Assembly (NCBI RefSeq): GCF_900094555.1
Contig: NZ_FMAC01000002.1
Coordinates: 372,001 to 436,000 of the forward strand
Source of the DNA: Martinezella hainanensis
Lineage (GTDB): Bacteria; Pseudomonadota; Alphaproteobacteria; Rhizobiales; Rhizobiaceae
Length of the DNA: 64,000 bases
Reading direction: 5' to 3'
Every line of letters starts with the position of its first letter. Position 1 is the stretch's first letter. Under the pieces are notes generated by a model. The model saw only the letters and a program-made list of their open reading frames with translations. It had not been told where the DNA came from and searched no databases. Positions 1 through 8,783 of this stretch are shown here, piece by piece. Both the position numbers and the translations under genes were made by a program.

Positions 1-6
1 TGTATT

Positions 7-1152
7 CTAACCGTCGCTGTCCAGGCCAAGTATATTTTGATACAGGTGCAAAGTATCCCGAGCCATAGCCGAGGCGGAAAAATTCGATCGTATCGTCCCG
101 ATATCGGGCATGTTGCGAGCGCCCCATTGCGGCTCGGTGATCGCTTCGGCCATGATGCGCGAGAGGTCATCGGCATCTTCCGGCTTGGCGAGTGCGGGGC
201 TGTTTTCGCCAAGTGCTTCCGCAACGCCGCCGACGCGCGAGGCGATGACGGTCTTTCCGGCGGCAAGCGCTTCCAGAACAATATAGGGCATGGCTTCTGC
301 GCGCGAGGGAACGACGATATTCTGCGATACCGTGAAGGCCTCTTGTACGCGCATCGCCGGCAGCATGCCGATACGGTGACCGAGACCCCGTTCGACCATC
401 ATCCGGTGATATTTGTCTCTGTCTGGCCCATCGCCGATCATCAGTGCCGAAAGCGGCCTGCCGATCCGCCGCTCCGTTTTCGCAAAGGCGTCTACAAACA
501 GATCGGGACCTTTGAGGTCCCGCAGCATGCCGATGTAGACGAAATGCACGGAGTCCGATCGTGTCGGTATGGTGCGAAAATCTCTTTCGCTGATGCCGTT
601 ATAGATCATCACCGAGCGGGTGCGCGGCTTGCCGATCTTTCTTTCATAGGTGCGGCGTTCGAAATCGCAGATGAAGATCAGCCCGTCGGTCAAAAATTCC
701 AGCATCCGTTCCAGGCTATGCACCAGTATGCCCTGGAACGAGCGACGTGAGAAATGCAGGCTTCCGCCATGCGCTGTGTAGAGGCGGGCTACGCGATACC
801 TGTTGACCCGCAGGATCGAGCCGAGAACGCGCGCAAGCAGGCCGCCTTTGGCGCCATGCCCGTGCAGCACATCCGGCCGCAAGCTCCTGATTTCCTTGTA
901 GCTGCTCCAGAGCGTAGCAGCATCCGACAGAGTAATTTGCCGGCGGATCGGCAGGCGGACGACGCCGAGAGCCAGGAACGGCGCGATATCGTCGAACAGA
1001 CGATCCTCATGCTCGCCGCCCGTCAGACTGTCGCAAAGGATGCCGACCTCGTGGCCCGCTTTGCTCTGCTCCTCCGCCAGATCCCGGACATGGCGAAAGA
1101 CGCCGCCGACCGGCGATCTGAAGCAATGAAGGATTCGAAGCGGTCTGACCAT
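7..1152 (-). CDS. GT4-family glycosyltransferase
   Basis: A 381-residue cytoplasmic glycosyltransferase of the GT4 (GT-B fold) type, expected to add a sugar from a nucleotide-sugar donor during polysaccharide assembly. The N-terminus has the Rossmann start with a Gly pair (HCFRSPVGGVFRHV), the middle has the conserved HGHGAKGG stretch, and the donor-binding E-x7-E motif is seen near residues 286-294 (EAMPYIVLE). Length is normal for the family. ATG at 1152 lies 12 bases after the stop of the upstream export gene, so the two are probably co-transcribed. The link to exopolysaccharide synthesis comes from that neighbour. Donor and acceptor sugars cannot be read from the sequence. Confidence 0.85.
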   Translation of the reverse strand: MVRPLRILHCFRSPVGGVFRHVRDLAEEQSKAGHEVGILCDSLTGGEHEDRLFDDIAPFLALGVVRLPIRRQITLSDAATLWSSYKEIRSLRPDVLHGHGAKGGLLARVLGSILRVNRYRVARLYTAHGGSLHFSRRSFQGILVHSLERMLEFLTDGLIFICDFERRTYERKIGKPRTRSVMIYNGISERDFRTIPTRSDSVHFVYIGMLRDLKGPDLFVDAFAKTERRIGRPLSALMIGDGPDRDKYHRMMVERGLGHRIGMLPAMRVQEAFTVSQNIVVPSRAEAMPYIVLEALAAGKTVIASRVGGVAEALGENSPALAKPEDADDLSRIMAEAITEPQWGARNMPDIGTIRSNFSASAMARDTLHLYQNILGLDSDG

Positions 1153-1164
1153 GAGCGGGCGCGG

Positions 1165-1740
1165 TTAGAATAACCGCTCTCTGACATAGATGGTGTCACC
1201 TGCCAGCACCGGATCGGAGATGCCGACCCGGCCCGTCATGACATGACCGTTGATCTTGCGCGTGACATCCGCATTGGATTGATTGGCTCGGCTGGTGAAG
1301 CCGCCCGCAACCGCGATGGCGTTCTGGATGGTCATGCCCGGTACATAGGAATATTGGCCCGGCTGGCCGACTTCGCCCATAATATAGACCGAGCGATAGC
1401 GGTCGATGTCGATGGTGACGTCTGGATCGCGAATATATCCCTGGCGAAGCTTCTGTGCGATCTGGCCGGAAAGCTGCTGCAGGGTCCGGCCGCGGGCAGC
1501 GACCTGACCGATCAGCGGGAAGGCAATATAGCCGGCCTGATCGACAGTATAGGTGTTGGTGAGGCCGGCTTGGTCGAACACTGTGACGCGCAACCGGTCG
1601 CCGCTATCAAGCGTATAGGGCTGGATCGTGGCCTCGTTGAAGGCCTTGGGCGCCGGTTGATAGGTGTTGCAGCCGGTGAGCGCGGCGCTCACGGCAGCCA
1701 TGCCGAGTGCAAGGACAATCTTTGACTTTGCGAAGGGCAT
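1165..1740 (-). CDS. Polysaccharide export outer-membrane lipoprotein (GumB/Wza-like, short form)
   Basis: A 191-residue outer-membrane polysaccharide export (OPX) protein. The start at 1740 gives a clean lipoprotein signal peptide with the lipobox LTGC at about residues 21-24; an upstream in-frame start would bury this signal. It is followed by a Poly_export domain (LDSGDRLRVTVFDQAG, about residues 40-120) and one SLBB-type segment (VYIMGEVGQPGQY). This short form, without the C-terminal helix of E. coli Wza, resembles GumB and usually works with a Wzz-type co-polymerase. That partner is the divergent gene starting at 1932, with a 191-base shared promoter region between them. The glycosyltransferase follows 12 bases downstream. 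Confidence 0.85.
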   Translation of the reverse strand: MPFAKSKIVLALGMAAVSAALTGCNTYQPAPKAFNEATIQPYTLDSGDRLRVTVFDQAGLTNTYTVDQAGYIAFPLIGQVAARGRTLQQLSGQIAQKLRQGYIRDPDVTIDIDRYRSVYIMGEVGQPGQYSYVPGMTIQNAIAVAGGFTSRANQSNADVTRKINGHVMTGRVGISDPVLAGDTIYVRERLF

Positions 1741-1931
1741 TTCGCGCTCATTAGAAAGGGAAGACACTGCCGTCGTTATCGATCCGTTAGGGTTAACGGT
1801 CGGTAAAGAGCAAAACAAATTCCAGGAAAAAATTAGCGATGCCAAAAATAATGCTGGCGAAATACTATTAACGCTTGGGTTACCATAGTCGTTTACGATT
1901 AATTTCGGCTTTCTATTACGGAGTTTTGCAT

Positions 1932-4187
1932 ATGTCCGGTGTCAACAGCACCCAGCAGGATGTGGACATCGATCTCGCTCAGCTCTTTCGCGCGGTGTGG
2001 CAGCGGCGGGTGCGCGTCATTGCCATCACGCTCGCGGGCGCCTGCGCGGCGTTCGCCATTGCCAAGGTGATGTCACCGGAATATCGCAGCGAGGCCCGCA
2101 TCCTCATCGAGCAGCGCGCGCCGGCTTTTGCGACGACGACATCGGGCAACGATGCCGGCGCCGGCCCTCTGCTGGACGAACTGAATATTGCCAGCCAGGT
2201 GCAGATCCTGCAGTCGGCGGATCTGGTCAAGCAGGTCATTACAAATCTCAAGCTCTACGATCGCCCCGAGTTTGCCGCCGGCAGCAACGGCTCCGCGCTC
2301 TCGGATATTCTGATCAAGATGCATCTGAAGCGGGCGGCGGCAGACAAGGCCCCGGAAGAGCGAATGCTCGATGCCTTCAACAGCCGCCTGCAGGTCTATC
2401 AGATCAACAGTTCGCGCGTGATCGGCATCAGCTTCACGTCCCGCAATCCGGATCTTGCCGCCAGCGTGCCGAATGCCATGGCGCAAGTCTATCTATCCAT
2501 GCAGAGCGGCGCCAAGCTTGATTCCAACAGTGAGGCAACGCGCTGGCTGGAACCGGAGATCGCCAAGCTGCGCGATAAGGTCAGCGAGGCTGAAAAGAAG
2601 GTCGCCGATTATCGTTCGGCCAACGGGCTTCTCCAGACCAGCCAGAACAATAATTTCGCCACGCAGCAGCTCGCGGATATTTCGACGCAGCTGGCGCAGG
2701 TCCGCGGCGACAAGGCAAATGCCGAGGCGCGGGCGCAGGCGGTGCGCAGCGCACTGTCCAGCGGTCGTTCCACCGACACGCTTGCCGACGTCGCAGGGTC
2801 GCAGACCATTCAGCGGCTGAAGGCGACCCAGTCGAATCTCGAGTCGCAGATCTCGGATTTGTCCACAACACTGATGGATGGGCATCCGCGGCTGAAGAGC
2901 CTGCGGGCGCAGCTTTCCGATATCCGTCAGCAGATTGATCGCGAGACCCAGAGGATTTTGGCGAGCATCGAGAATGAGGCGAAGGTGGCGCAGTTGCGTG
3001 AACAGCAGCTCCTGGCCCAATCGAATACGCTGAAGGCCGACAGCGCCCGGGCAGGGGAGGACGAAGTCGGCCTCAACGCGCTGGAGCGCGAAGCTGCGGC
3101 CGAGCGGCAATTGCTCGAGACCTATCTCGCTCGTTATCGCGAGGCAGCCTCTCGCGTCGACAAGAACTCCAGCCCCGCCGACGCGCGCATCGTTTCCACG
3201 GCCGTCGAGCCGGTCGATCCATCTTTCCCGAAGGTCGGTCCGATCGTTGTCGTCGCTACTCTTGCTACGTTCATTCTCACGGCCATCGTCATCATGCTCG
3301 CGGAGCTGTTCAGCGGCCGCGCATTGCGGCCTGTCGGGCCTGCCCGCAAGGAAGATGCCGCCGTGCAGGAGACGGCGAAACGTTCTCAACCCGCTGACGA
3401 GCCTGTTCCGGTTCGTGCAGTCGCGAGAGCCAGCAGTGTCGAGGTGCCTGCAAGCATGCTTTCGGTTCCAGCAGAGGAAATTCCGGTTCAGGTTACTGAC
3501 GCCGCAATAGCTCCGGATACTGCAAACACTTCGGGTACCGTGATCGCTCCGGTCCATGAATCCGGCCAGACCGCTCACGCGGCGGAGGAAGAGGAGGATT
3601 TCTCCATCCAATCCGTCGCCGATTATCTGATAGAAAGCGGCTCGCGGCTTGCGATCGCCATATCTCCGACTGGTGACAGTGGTTCGACGGCGACCGTCAT
3701 GCTGGCGCGGACCATCGCCGATGCGGGAAGCCGTGTCGTGCTGGTCGATATGACCGGTACTGGATGTCCCTCAAGGCTGATGGCCGAACATGACGAACTT
3801 CCCGGCGTAACCGACCTGCTGTGCGGCGAAGCGGCATTTGGCGACACGATCCATCCGGATCGTCTGTCGGACGCCCATCTCGTGCCGCAGGGCATGAGCG
3901 ACCTTGCCCGTGCTATGCGCGGCGCCGACCGTCTGTCGCTGATCCTCGATGCACTGGGTTCGGCCTACGACATCGTTCTGGTGGAGTGCGGCGCGGCCGA
4001 AGTCTCAGGCGTCGCCCGGCTGACGCGCAGCAAGGAGACGGAAATCATCCTCTCCATGCCTGAGCCCGATGAAAGCCAGTTCATCTCAGCCATGACGGAA
4101 TTCCAGAAGGCCGGCTATGAGCACATCATTCTGATGTCCGGCTGGCGTGAGGAGCATGATCCGGATACGCGCCGCGACGCAGCCTGA
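1932..4187 (+). CDS. Wzz/ExoP/GumC-like polysaccharide co-polymerase with degenerate kinase domain
   Basis: A 751-residue inner-membrane protein that should control export and chain length together with the GumB-like lipoprotein. Order: Wzz domain with first membrane helix at about 27-46, a long Gln/Ala-rich coiled coil (about 190-400), second membrane helix at about 435-460, a variable linker, and a C-terminal BY-kinase-like fold (about 560-740). The kinase fold looks dead: the Walker A position reads SPTGDSGSTAT with no GK[ST] lysine, and there is no C-terminal tyrosine cluster. ATG 1932 has CGGAG eight bases upstream. Its stop abuts the stop of the converging acetyltransferase gene. The polymer is unknown. 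Confidence 0.88.
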   Translation: MSGVNSTQQDVDIDLAQLFRAVWQRRVRVIAITLAGACAAFAIAKVMSPEYRSEARILIEQRAPAFATTTSGNDAGAGPLLDELNIASQVQILQSADLVKQVITNLKLYDRPEFAAGSNGSALSDILIKMHLKRAAADKAPEERMLDAFNSRLQVYQINSSRVIGISFTSRNPDLAASVPNAMAQVYLSMQSGAKLDSNSEATRWLEPEIAKLRDKVSEAEKKVADYRSANGLLQTSQNNNFATQQLADISTQLAQVRGDKANAEARAQAVRSALSSGRSTDTLADVAGSQTIQRLKATQSNLESQISDLSTTLMDGHPRLKSLRAQLSDIRQQIDRETQRILASIENEAKVAQLREQQLLAQSNTLKADSARAGEDEVGLNALEREAAAERQLLETYLARYREAASRVDKNSSPADARIVSTAVEPVDPSFPKVGPIVVVATLATFILTAIVIMLAELFSGRALRPVGPARKEDAAVQETAKRSQPADEPVPVRAVARASSVEVPASMLSVPAEEIPVQVTDAAIAPDTANTSGTVIAPVHESGQTAHAAEEEEDFSIQSVADYLIESGSRLAIAISPTGDSGSTATVMLARTIADAGSRVVLVDMTGTGCPSRLMAEHDELPGVTDLLCGEAAFGDTIHPDRLSDAHLVPQGMSDLARAMRGADRLSLILDALGSAYDIVLVECGAAEVSGVARLTRSKETEIILSMPEPDESQFISAMTEFQKAGYEHIILMSGWREEHDPDTRRDAA

Positions 4188-5447
4188 TCAATCGGCGTCA
4201 CCGCCGCCATCATCTGATGTGGCGCCGGCTCCGTGTCGCGCCCGCAGCCGCTGGACGAAGGAATAGAGCTTGCGATTGGACTTGATCGCGACCTTCGTAC
4301 GCGTGATGCTCTGTTGCGTCACAGCCGCAAGACGTCCCATGCCCGAGACGGGCAGGAAGAGATCATACTGCACCGTTTCCATCGGGCACCAGGAACGCTT
4401 GTAAATCTGGTCGCCGATGCCGAAATCGAAGAGCGCGACGCTTTCACGATGCAGCCGCTCGATCATCAGCCAGAACAGCAATTCGCCGGGGCTCGCCTCC
4501 GCAACCAGGGCTTCGTCGATAGAGGCAAACTGGCAGATGACGTGATCTCCCTTGCGGGACAGGGCGGCGATTGCCGGAATATGGCCCTCGTGCTCGCCTT
4601 TCAGGCGCAGCGCATGCATTTGCAGCGTCGCATTGGGGACGTCACCCTCCTGCCGGCGCAACATCGCATGCAGCGCGGCTTTGATCCGGACATCATTGAA
4701 GGCATCGGGCAGGCCAGCATCCTTGAAGCGGGCCGCCTTCTGCCGGAAGAACAGATCGAGAAGCGCGTCTTGCTGATCAGGATCGGCAATCACATATTCG
4801 TAGCCGCCCCTGGCATCGAGAAGCCTGCTCTGATGCTTGAACTTCTTGCGCCGGCGTTTGGCATTCACCTGCTTCAGACTTGCTTCGAAACTGCCGAGGA
4901 AGGGCATCTGAAAGGCATGGTTCTGGTTTTCGATCGACGTCAGCGAGGCGAGCGGGCTTTTGCGGCCGCGCCATTCGAGCGGGACGTTGCGCAGGATGGC
5001 GACGTCTACCTTGCTGCGCAGAGCCGCCGATATGGTATCCAATTGAACGGGCGTCAGTTCCCCGTTCGCCAGGAACCGGGCAGAAAACAGGCCGGTATTG
5101 ATATTGTTGTGGTGGCCTCCGATGAACTCGGCTCGTCTTGTTCCGCGACTGCGGATGATCTCGAGCGGCAGGATGAAGGCGACGTGATCTCCGATGGAGC
5201 CCCGGATGATGGCGAGAGGACGTTCGAAGTTCTCTACCCAGGCTGCGCACCAGTCATAGCTCTGGTGTAGCGAGTTGAGATCGTCCCGTTCCAGCGCGCG
5301 CCATTCGAGTTCGAGCGGTGCCATACTGTCGAAGATATCGACCCGCAACGGATCGGTGGCCACAGGCCGCGTCTCGATGGGCGCAATATGCCCATCCGCT
5401 GCCTCAGCGGCGGCCATGCCGGTGATATCTCGCGTCTGGGTGTGCAT
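4188..5447 (-). CDS. GNAT-fold acetyltransferase, CelD/BcsL type
   Basis: A 419-residue protein of the Acetyltransf_6 (CelD/BcsL) group, cytoplasmic enzymes found in rhizobial exopolysaccharide and cellulose clusters and thought to acylate sugars or polymer precursors. Typical features are the N-terminal LEWRALERDDLNSLHQSYDW block, the basic stretch KRRRKKFKHQ before the second GNAT domain, and the late segment LFDFGIGDQIYKRSW characteristic of this group. ATG 5447 has GGAG eight bases upstream. It converges on the co-polymerase gene, with the two stop codons touching in the sequence TGATCA. Substrate is not predictable; the polysaccharide link is inferred from the neighbours. Confidence 0.8.
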   Translation of the reverse strand: MHTQTRDITGMAAAEAADGHIAPIETRPVATDPLRVDIFDSMAPLELEWRALERDDLNSLHQSYDWCAAWVENFERPLAIIRGSIGDHVAFILPLEIIRSRGTRRAEFIGGHHNNINTGLFSARFLANGELTPVQLDTISAALRSKVDVAILRNVPLEWRGRKSPLASLTSIENQNHAFQMPFLGSFEASLKQVNAKRRRKKFKHQSRLLDARGGYEYVIADPDQQDALLDLFFRQKAARFKDAGLPDAFNDVRIKAALHAMLRRQEGDVPNATLQMHALRLKGEHEGHIPAIAALSRKGDHVICQFASIDEALVAEASPGELLFWLMIERLHRESVALFDFGIGDQIYKRSWCPMETVQYDLFLPVSGMGRLAAVTQQSITRTKVAIKSNRKLYSFVQRLRARHGAGATSDDGGGDAD

Positions 5448-5582
5448 CCGATCTTCTCCGCTTCGGCGGCATTCGAACGCAGTCTGGCGGGCAACGGCTT
5501 ATTTTTGACTTAAGATGGGACAGTCGCGCTGCGTAAGGCGCTGATCAGGGTTAGCCTTGTGTAAATCGGGCTGGGGCGGACA

Positions 5583-5792
5583 TCATTGCGGGCGTGGCCC
5601 AGCCATCCACTTGATGATGCCCATCGCCGGCAGCACCCATATGATGCCGCTGACAAGGAAATAGAGGAAATGCACCCAGCCGGGTTGATCTGCAAGCGTT
5701 CGCACTGCAACGATCATGGCGACGATCGCATAGATTGCAACCAACAGCACGAGCAGGATCATGCCAATGAATTTGCGCAGGCGAAGGGGCAC
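5583..5792 (-). CDS. DUF2842 small membrane protein
   Basis: A 69-residue protein with two predicted membrane helices (about 9-30 and 41-60) and the N-terminal MPLRLRKFIGMILLV pattern of the DUF2842 family of alphaproteobacteria. It starts with GTG at 5792, supported by GAGGAG eight bases upstream. Function is unknown. It is divergent from ctaA, with about 110 bases shared between the two starts, which hints at but does not prove a link to respiratory membrane biogenesis. Confidence 0.8.
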   Translation of the reverse strand: MPLRLRKFIGMILLVLLVAIYAIVAMIVAVRTLADQPGWVHFLYFLVSGIIWVLPAMGIIKWMAGPRPQ

Positions 5793-5904
5793 GGGGTTTT
5801 CTCCTCATTATGACAGCATGCCGCGACGGCATGCCGCAAACTCCCGGGACTTGTTTTGCACGCCCCTATCGGGCAAATCAACAGCCTGATCGAAGGGAGA
5901 AGCC

Positions 5905-7008
5905 ATGGCTGCCACTAATTTTACGACCGAACAGGCTATTTTGAAGGAAGTGGCTCGTCAGGACCGCAATCGTCGCGCCATCCGCATCTGGCTCGCCTGC
6001 GTGCTTTTGGTTCTCTTCGGTCTCGTGCTGGTGGGCGGCGCGACGCGGCTCACCAATTCCGGGCTGTCGATCACGCAGTGGCAGCCGATCCACGGCGTCA
6101 TCCCGCCGCTGAATGCGCAGGAGTGGCAGGAGGAATTCGATCTCTACAAGCGCATCCCTCAGTTTCAGATCCTGAACAAGGATATGACGGTCGCGGAGTT
6201 CAAAGGCATATTCTGGTGGGAGTGGGCGCATCGCCTGCTGGCGCGCACCATCGGCCTCATCTTCGGCCTGCCGCTGCTGTTCTTCGTCCTGACCGGCCGC
6301 GTCGAGCGCAAACTCTGGCTGCCGCTCGCCGGCATTTTCGTGCTTGGCGGTCTTCAGGGGGCGATCGGCTGGTGGATGGTCTCCTCGGGCCTGGAGGCGC
6401 GCACCGACGTCAGCCAGTACCGCCTCGCTACCCATCTCGTGACCGCCTGTCTGATCTTTGCCGCCTGCATGTGGTTCATGCGTGCCCTGTCGCCGCATTC
6501 GAACGAACCCGCGCCGACGCGCTATTCGGCGAAACTCGCCGGTTTGATCGTCTTCATGGCGCTGTTCCAGATCTATCTCGGCGCCCTCGTTGCCGGTCTC
6601 GATGCTGGCCTCAGCTACAATACCTGGCCGCTCATGGATGGCGCCGTCCTGCCGAGTGATCTTTTCATACAGTCGCCAGCCTGGATCAATTTCTTCGAGA
6701 ATCCGAAGACGGTTCAGTTCGTTCACCGTCTCGGCGCCTATGCGCTCTTTATCGTCGTCGCGATCAACATGATTGTCTCGCTACGTGCGGCGGCGCAGAC
6801 GACCCATGCGCGGCGTTCCGTTGTTCTCTTCGTGCTCGTGCTGATCCAGGCGATCCTTGGCATTTCGACATTGCTGCTGCATGTGCCGCTGGATCTGGCT
6901 TTGGCGCATCAGGCGGGCGCTCTGATCGTCTTCGGCTTCGCAATTGCCAATTGGCGTGGCTTCTATGGCGAACTGCCGCGCCAGACATCGATCATCGTGA
7001 AGGATTGA
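5905..7008 (+). CDS. ctaA: Heme A synthase
   Basis: A 367-residue COX15/CtaA-type heme A synthase, which oxidises the C8 methyl of heme O to a formyl group to make heme A for aa3-type cytochrome oxidase. Eight membrane helices are expected. The heme-ligand histidines fall in the family motifs WEWAHRLLAR, YRLATHLVTA, FVHRLGAY and LALAHQAGA. The loop motif GGATRLTNSGLSITQW is a signature. The length fits the alphaproteobacterial type that lacks the cysteine-pair loop. The stop codon lies inside a perfect terminator hairpin. Confidence 0.95.
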   Translation: MAATNFTTEQAILKEVARQDRNRRAIRIWLACVLLVLFGLVLVGGATRLTNSGLSITQWQPIHGVIPPLNAQEWQEEFDLYKRIPQFQILNKDMTVAEFKGIFWWEWAHRLLARTIGLIFGLPLLFFVLTGRVERKLWLPLAGIFVLGGLQGAIGWWMVSSGLEARTDVSQYRLATHLVTACLIFAACMWFMRALSPHSNEPAPTRYSAKLAGLIVFMALFQIYLGALVAGLDAGLSYNTWPLMDGAVLPSDLFIQSPAWINFFENPKTVQFVHRLGAYALFIVVAINMIVSLRAAAQTTHARRSVVLFVLVLIQAILGISTLLLHVPLDLALAHQAGALIVFGFAIANWRGFYGELPRQTSIIVKD

Positions 7009-7036
7009 GGCGCTTTGCGCCTCAATCCTTTTAGCC
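7000..7036 (+). terminator. Rho-independent terminator of ctaA
   Basis: A perfect 14-bp stem (7000-7013 with 7017-7030) and a TTT loop, followed by a T-rich tract. It includes the ctaA stop codon. It sits between converging genes and may also affect the gene on the other strand, although no T-run is seen on that side. Confidence 0.85.
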
Positions 7037-7039
7037 TTT

Positions 7040-8350
7040 TTAGCGCGCGGAAGCGACGCTCGCCGCTGACGACACGCGTGTGACCACCTTCAGGCGCTTG
7101 ATTTCGCCGCGCCTGAAGGCGGCCAGGAAGCGGTTGTAATCCTTGAAGACTACGCAGCCATTCGATTCGCCACGACCGCCTCTGAGCATGTAGGTGTGAG
7201 CCAGCAAACCGTCGCGGCCATAGACGCGGGCACCGTTTGCGGGTGTCAGGCGTATCGCCTGCACGCCATGGAACAGGCTTTCCCTATATGTCAGGTTATA
7301 AGTTTCAGGCGGCGTCGGGCCGGTGTTCTTGCGGTCGACATAGCGAGGGTTGTCACGCATGTGGCCGAGGCCGGAATGGGCCTCGAGGCGTTCGCCGCTC
7401 GGCAGATAAACGGTCTTTGCCTCGATATCGTAGATCGCAGTGCCCGCGCCGGGGCTGATCGCCGCAAACGGATTGATGAATGGCTTCGTCTTGCGAACGG
7501 AGCTGTCATCCGGATCGGCATAAGCCATCATGCGCGATGACGGCTGTGCAGAGGTTTCGTTGCCCGTCGCCTTGGCGATAGCGCTTGTGGCGTTGGCGCG
7601 CTGCACAGGCGTTTCGCGGGCAGGCCGCGTCATGGGAATGACGTTCAGCACGGCCTCGGCCACCGCGATATCGGCGTCCTTGGCGGGCAGTGGCCTTGCT
7701 TCCGCAATGGCGGGCAGGCTCACTTCGGGGGCTGCGGAAGCGACTGCAGCCGGTTGCCCAATAGTCTTGAGGGGACTTGCGGCCGGTATCAGGGCGGCTG
7801 CATATTTTGCCTGACTGAGCGATTGTAGCGTAGTCGCGAAATTGATGGCGATCACCTTGCGCAGATGGTCGATCGTTTCCGGCGATGCCGCGGCCACTTC
7901 GAGACGGCCGCCCTTGATGCTTGCGGCCGCATCCTGAGCCTGCTTCATATCGGATGTCTGTTGTGCGAGCGCATATGCCAGTTGCACACGAACCGCATCC
8001 GCACCGCTAGCTTTCGTTTGAACCTCTGCACTCACGACCTTGCCGAAGCGGCTTTGTCCATGCAGCGAAGTCGTCTGGCTGGCATACCGGGCAGGATGTG
8101 CCATGGGGCTTTGTGGAACAATAAAGGCTGATGCGCGTGGCACCATGAAGCTATCTGCCGATGTCGCCGCGCCGGGAAGCGACAGCACCATCGATTGCGT
8201 CGTCATCAGCGTCGCCGCGACCCAGGCAAAAGCCGCGACTGCGACGCCGGTGGCTAGGGTGCCGGGACGGATGCTGAAGGATTTTTTTGATCGCGAGGCA
8301 TAGCCGGAGCGCGAATTGAAGTTACCGAAGGTTTCGGTCACAAACGCCAT
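7040..8350 (-). CDS. Secreted DUF2778 (Tlde1-like L,D-transpeptidase fold) protein
   Basis: A 436-residue protein with one N-terminal membrane anchor or signal (about residues 30-50), a long low-complexity Ala-rich periplasmic spacer, and a C-terminal DUF2778 domain (about 305-420). That domain has the LEAHSGLG, HTYMLRGGRGESNGCVVF and FLAAFRRGEI motifs, with the presumed catalytic Cys in SNGCVVF and His in the preceding segment. The family is related to the Salmonella effector Tlde1, which cuts or exchanges peptidoglycan tetrapeptides. Here the anchor and chromosomal setting suggest a cell-wall enzyme of the cell itself. Start at 8350 is chosen because it places the anchor near the N-terminus; a start 14 codons earlier is possible. 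No immunity gene or type VI gene is next to it. Confidence 0.75.
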   Translation of the reverse strand: MAFVTETFGNFNSRSGYASRSKKSFSIRPGTLATGVAVAAFAWVAATLMTTQSMVLSLPGAATSADSFMVPRASAFIVPQSPMAHPARYASQTTSLHGQSRFGKVVSAEVQTKASGADAVRVQLAYALAQQTSDMKQAQDAAASIKGGRLEVAAASPETIDHLRKVIAINFATTLQSLSQAKYAAALIPAASPLKTIGQPAAVASAAPEVSLPAIAEARPLPAKDADIAVAEAVLNVIPMTRPARETPVQRANATSAIAKATGNETSAQPSSRMMAYADPDDSSVRKTKPFINPFAAISPGAGTAIYDIEAKTVYLPSGERLEAHSGLGHMRDNPRYVDRKNTGPTPPETYNLTYRESLFHGVQAIRLTPANGARVYGRDGLLAHTYMLRGGRGESNGCVVFKDYNRFLAAFRRGEIKRLKVVTRVSSAASVASAR

Positions 8351-8708
8351 GTTACTCGTTATCCAAACTACACAGACACCAAGCCGGCTCAAGAACGCAC
8401 ACGCGCCCTAACGCGAAAGTCGCGTTCGGTCGCCAACTTGCCGGCTGTCTGGAAGCATGCCGAATTATGGTAACCAATTCCTTTACGATGGCTCATTCTT
8501 GGATATTCATTGAAAAGAGGGATAGTTTTGAACGCCCCACTCATCCGGGTCAGTGAAGCCGTTAAAGAGCAAATCCGGCCGACAATTGGTCGCGGAGCCT
8601 CACGGTCGTTCACTTTTCCGTGTAGCTTCGGCTAATTTAGAGCGACGGCAAAAATAAGGCCGAGGACGATGGTGGGTTCGAAATTGCGCAAAACGCCTTG
8701 TTGGCATG
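8351..8708. other. Intergenic region between the DUF2778 gene and the argC terminator
   Basis: About 360 bases without a supported gene. It holds the promoter side of the leftward DUF2778 gene. Short reading frames exist on both strands but none has convincing protein-like composition; one possible 35-codon TTG frame at 8528 was rejected. Confidence 0.5.
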
Positions 8709-8754
8709 AAAAAAGCCCGGCCTGATCGATCCAAAATGGACGAGCAGGCCGGGC
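8709..8754 (-). terminator. Rho-independent terminator of argC
   Basis: A perfect 10-bp GC-rich stem (8715-8724 with 8745-8754), a 20-base loop and six Ts on the minus strand. It lies 29 bases downstream of the argC stop. Confidence 0.85.
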
Positions 8755-8783
8755 CGATCGCGTTTCAAGTTATGCCAGGAAAA

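Noticed and set aside
8528..8635. 35-codon TTG frame with a weak GAGG site
   Set aside because: TTG start, arginine-rich and without domain pattern; likely chance in high-GC DNA.
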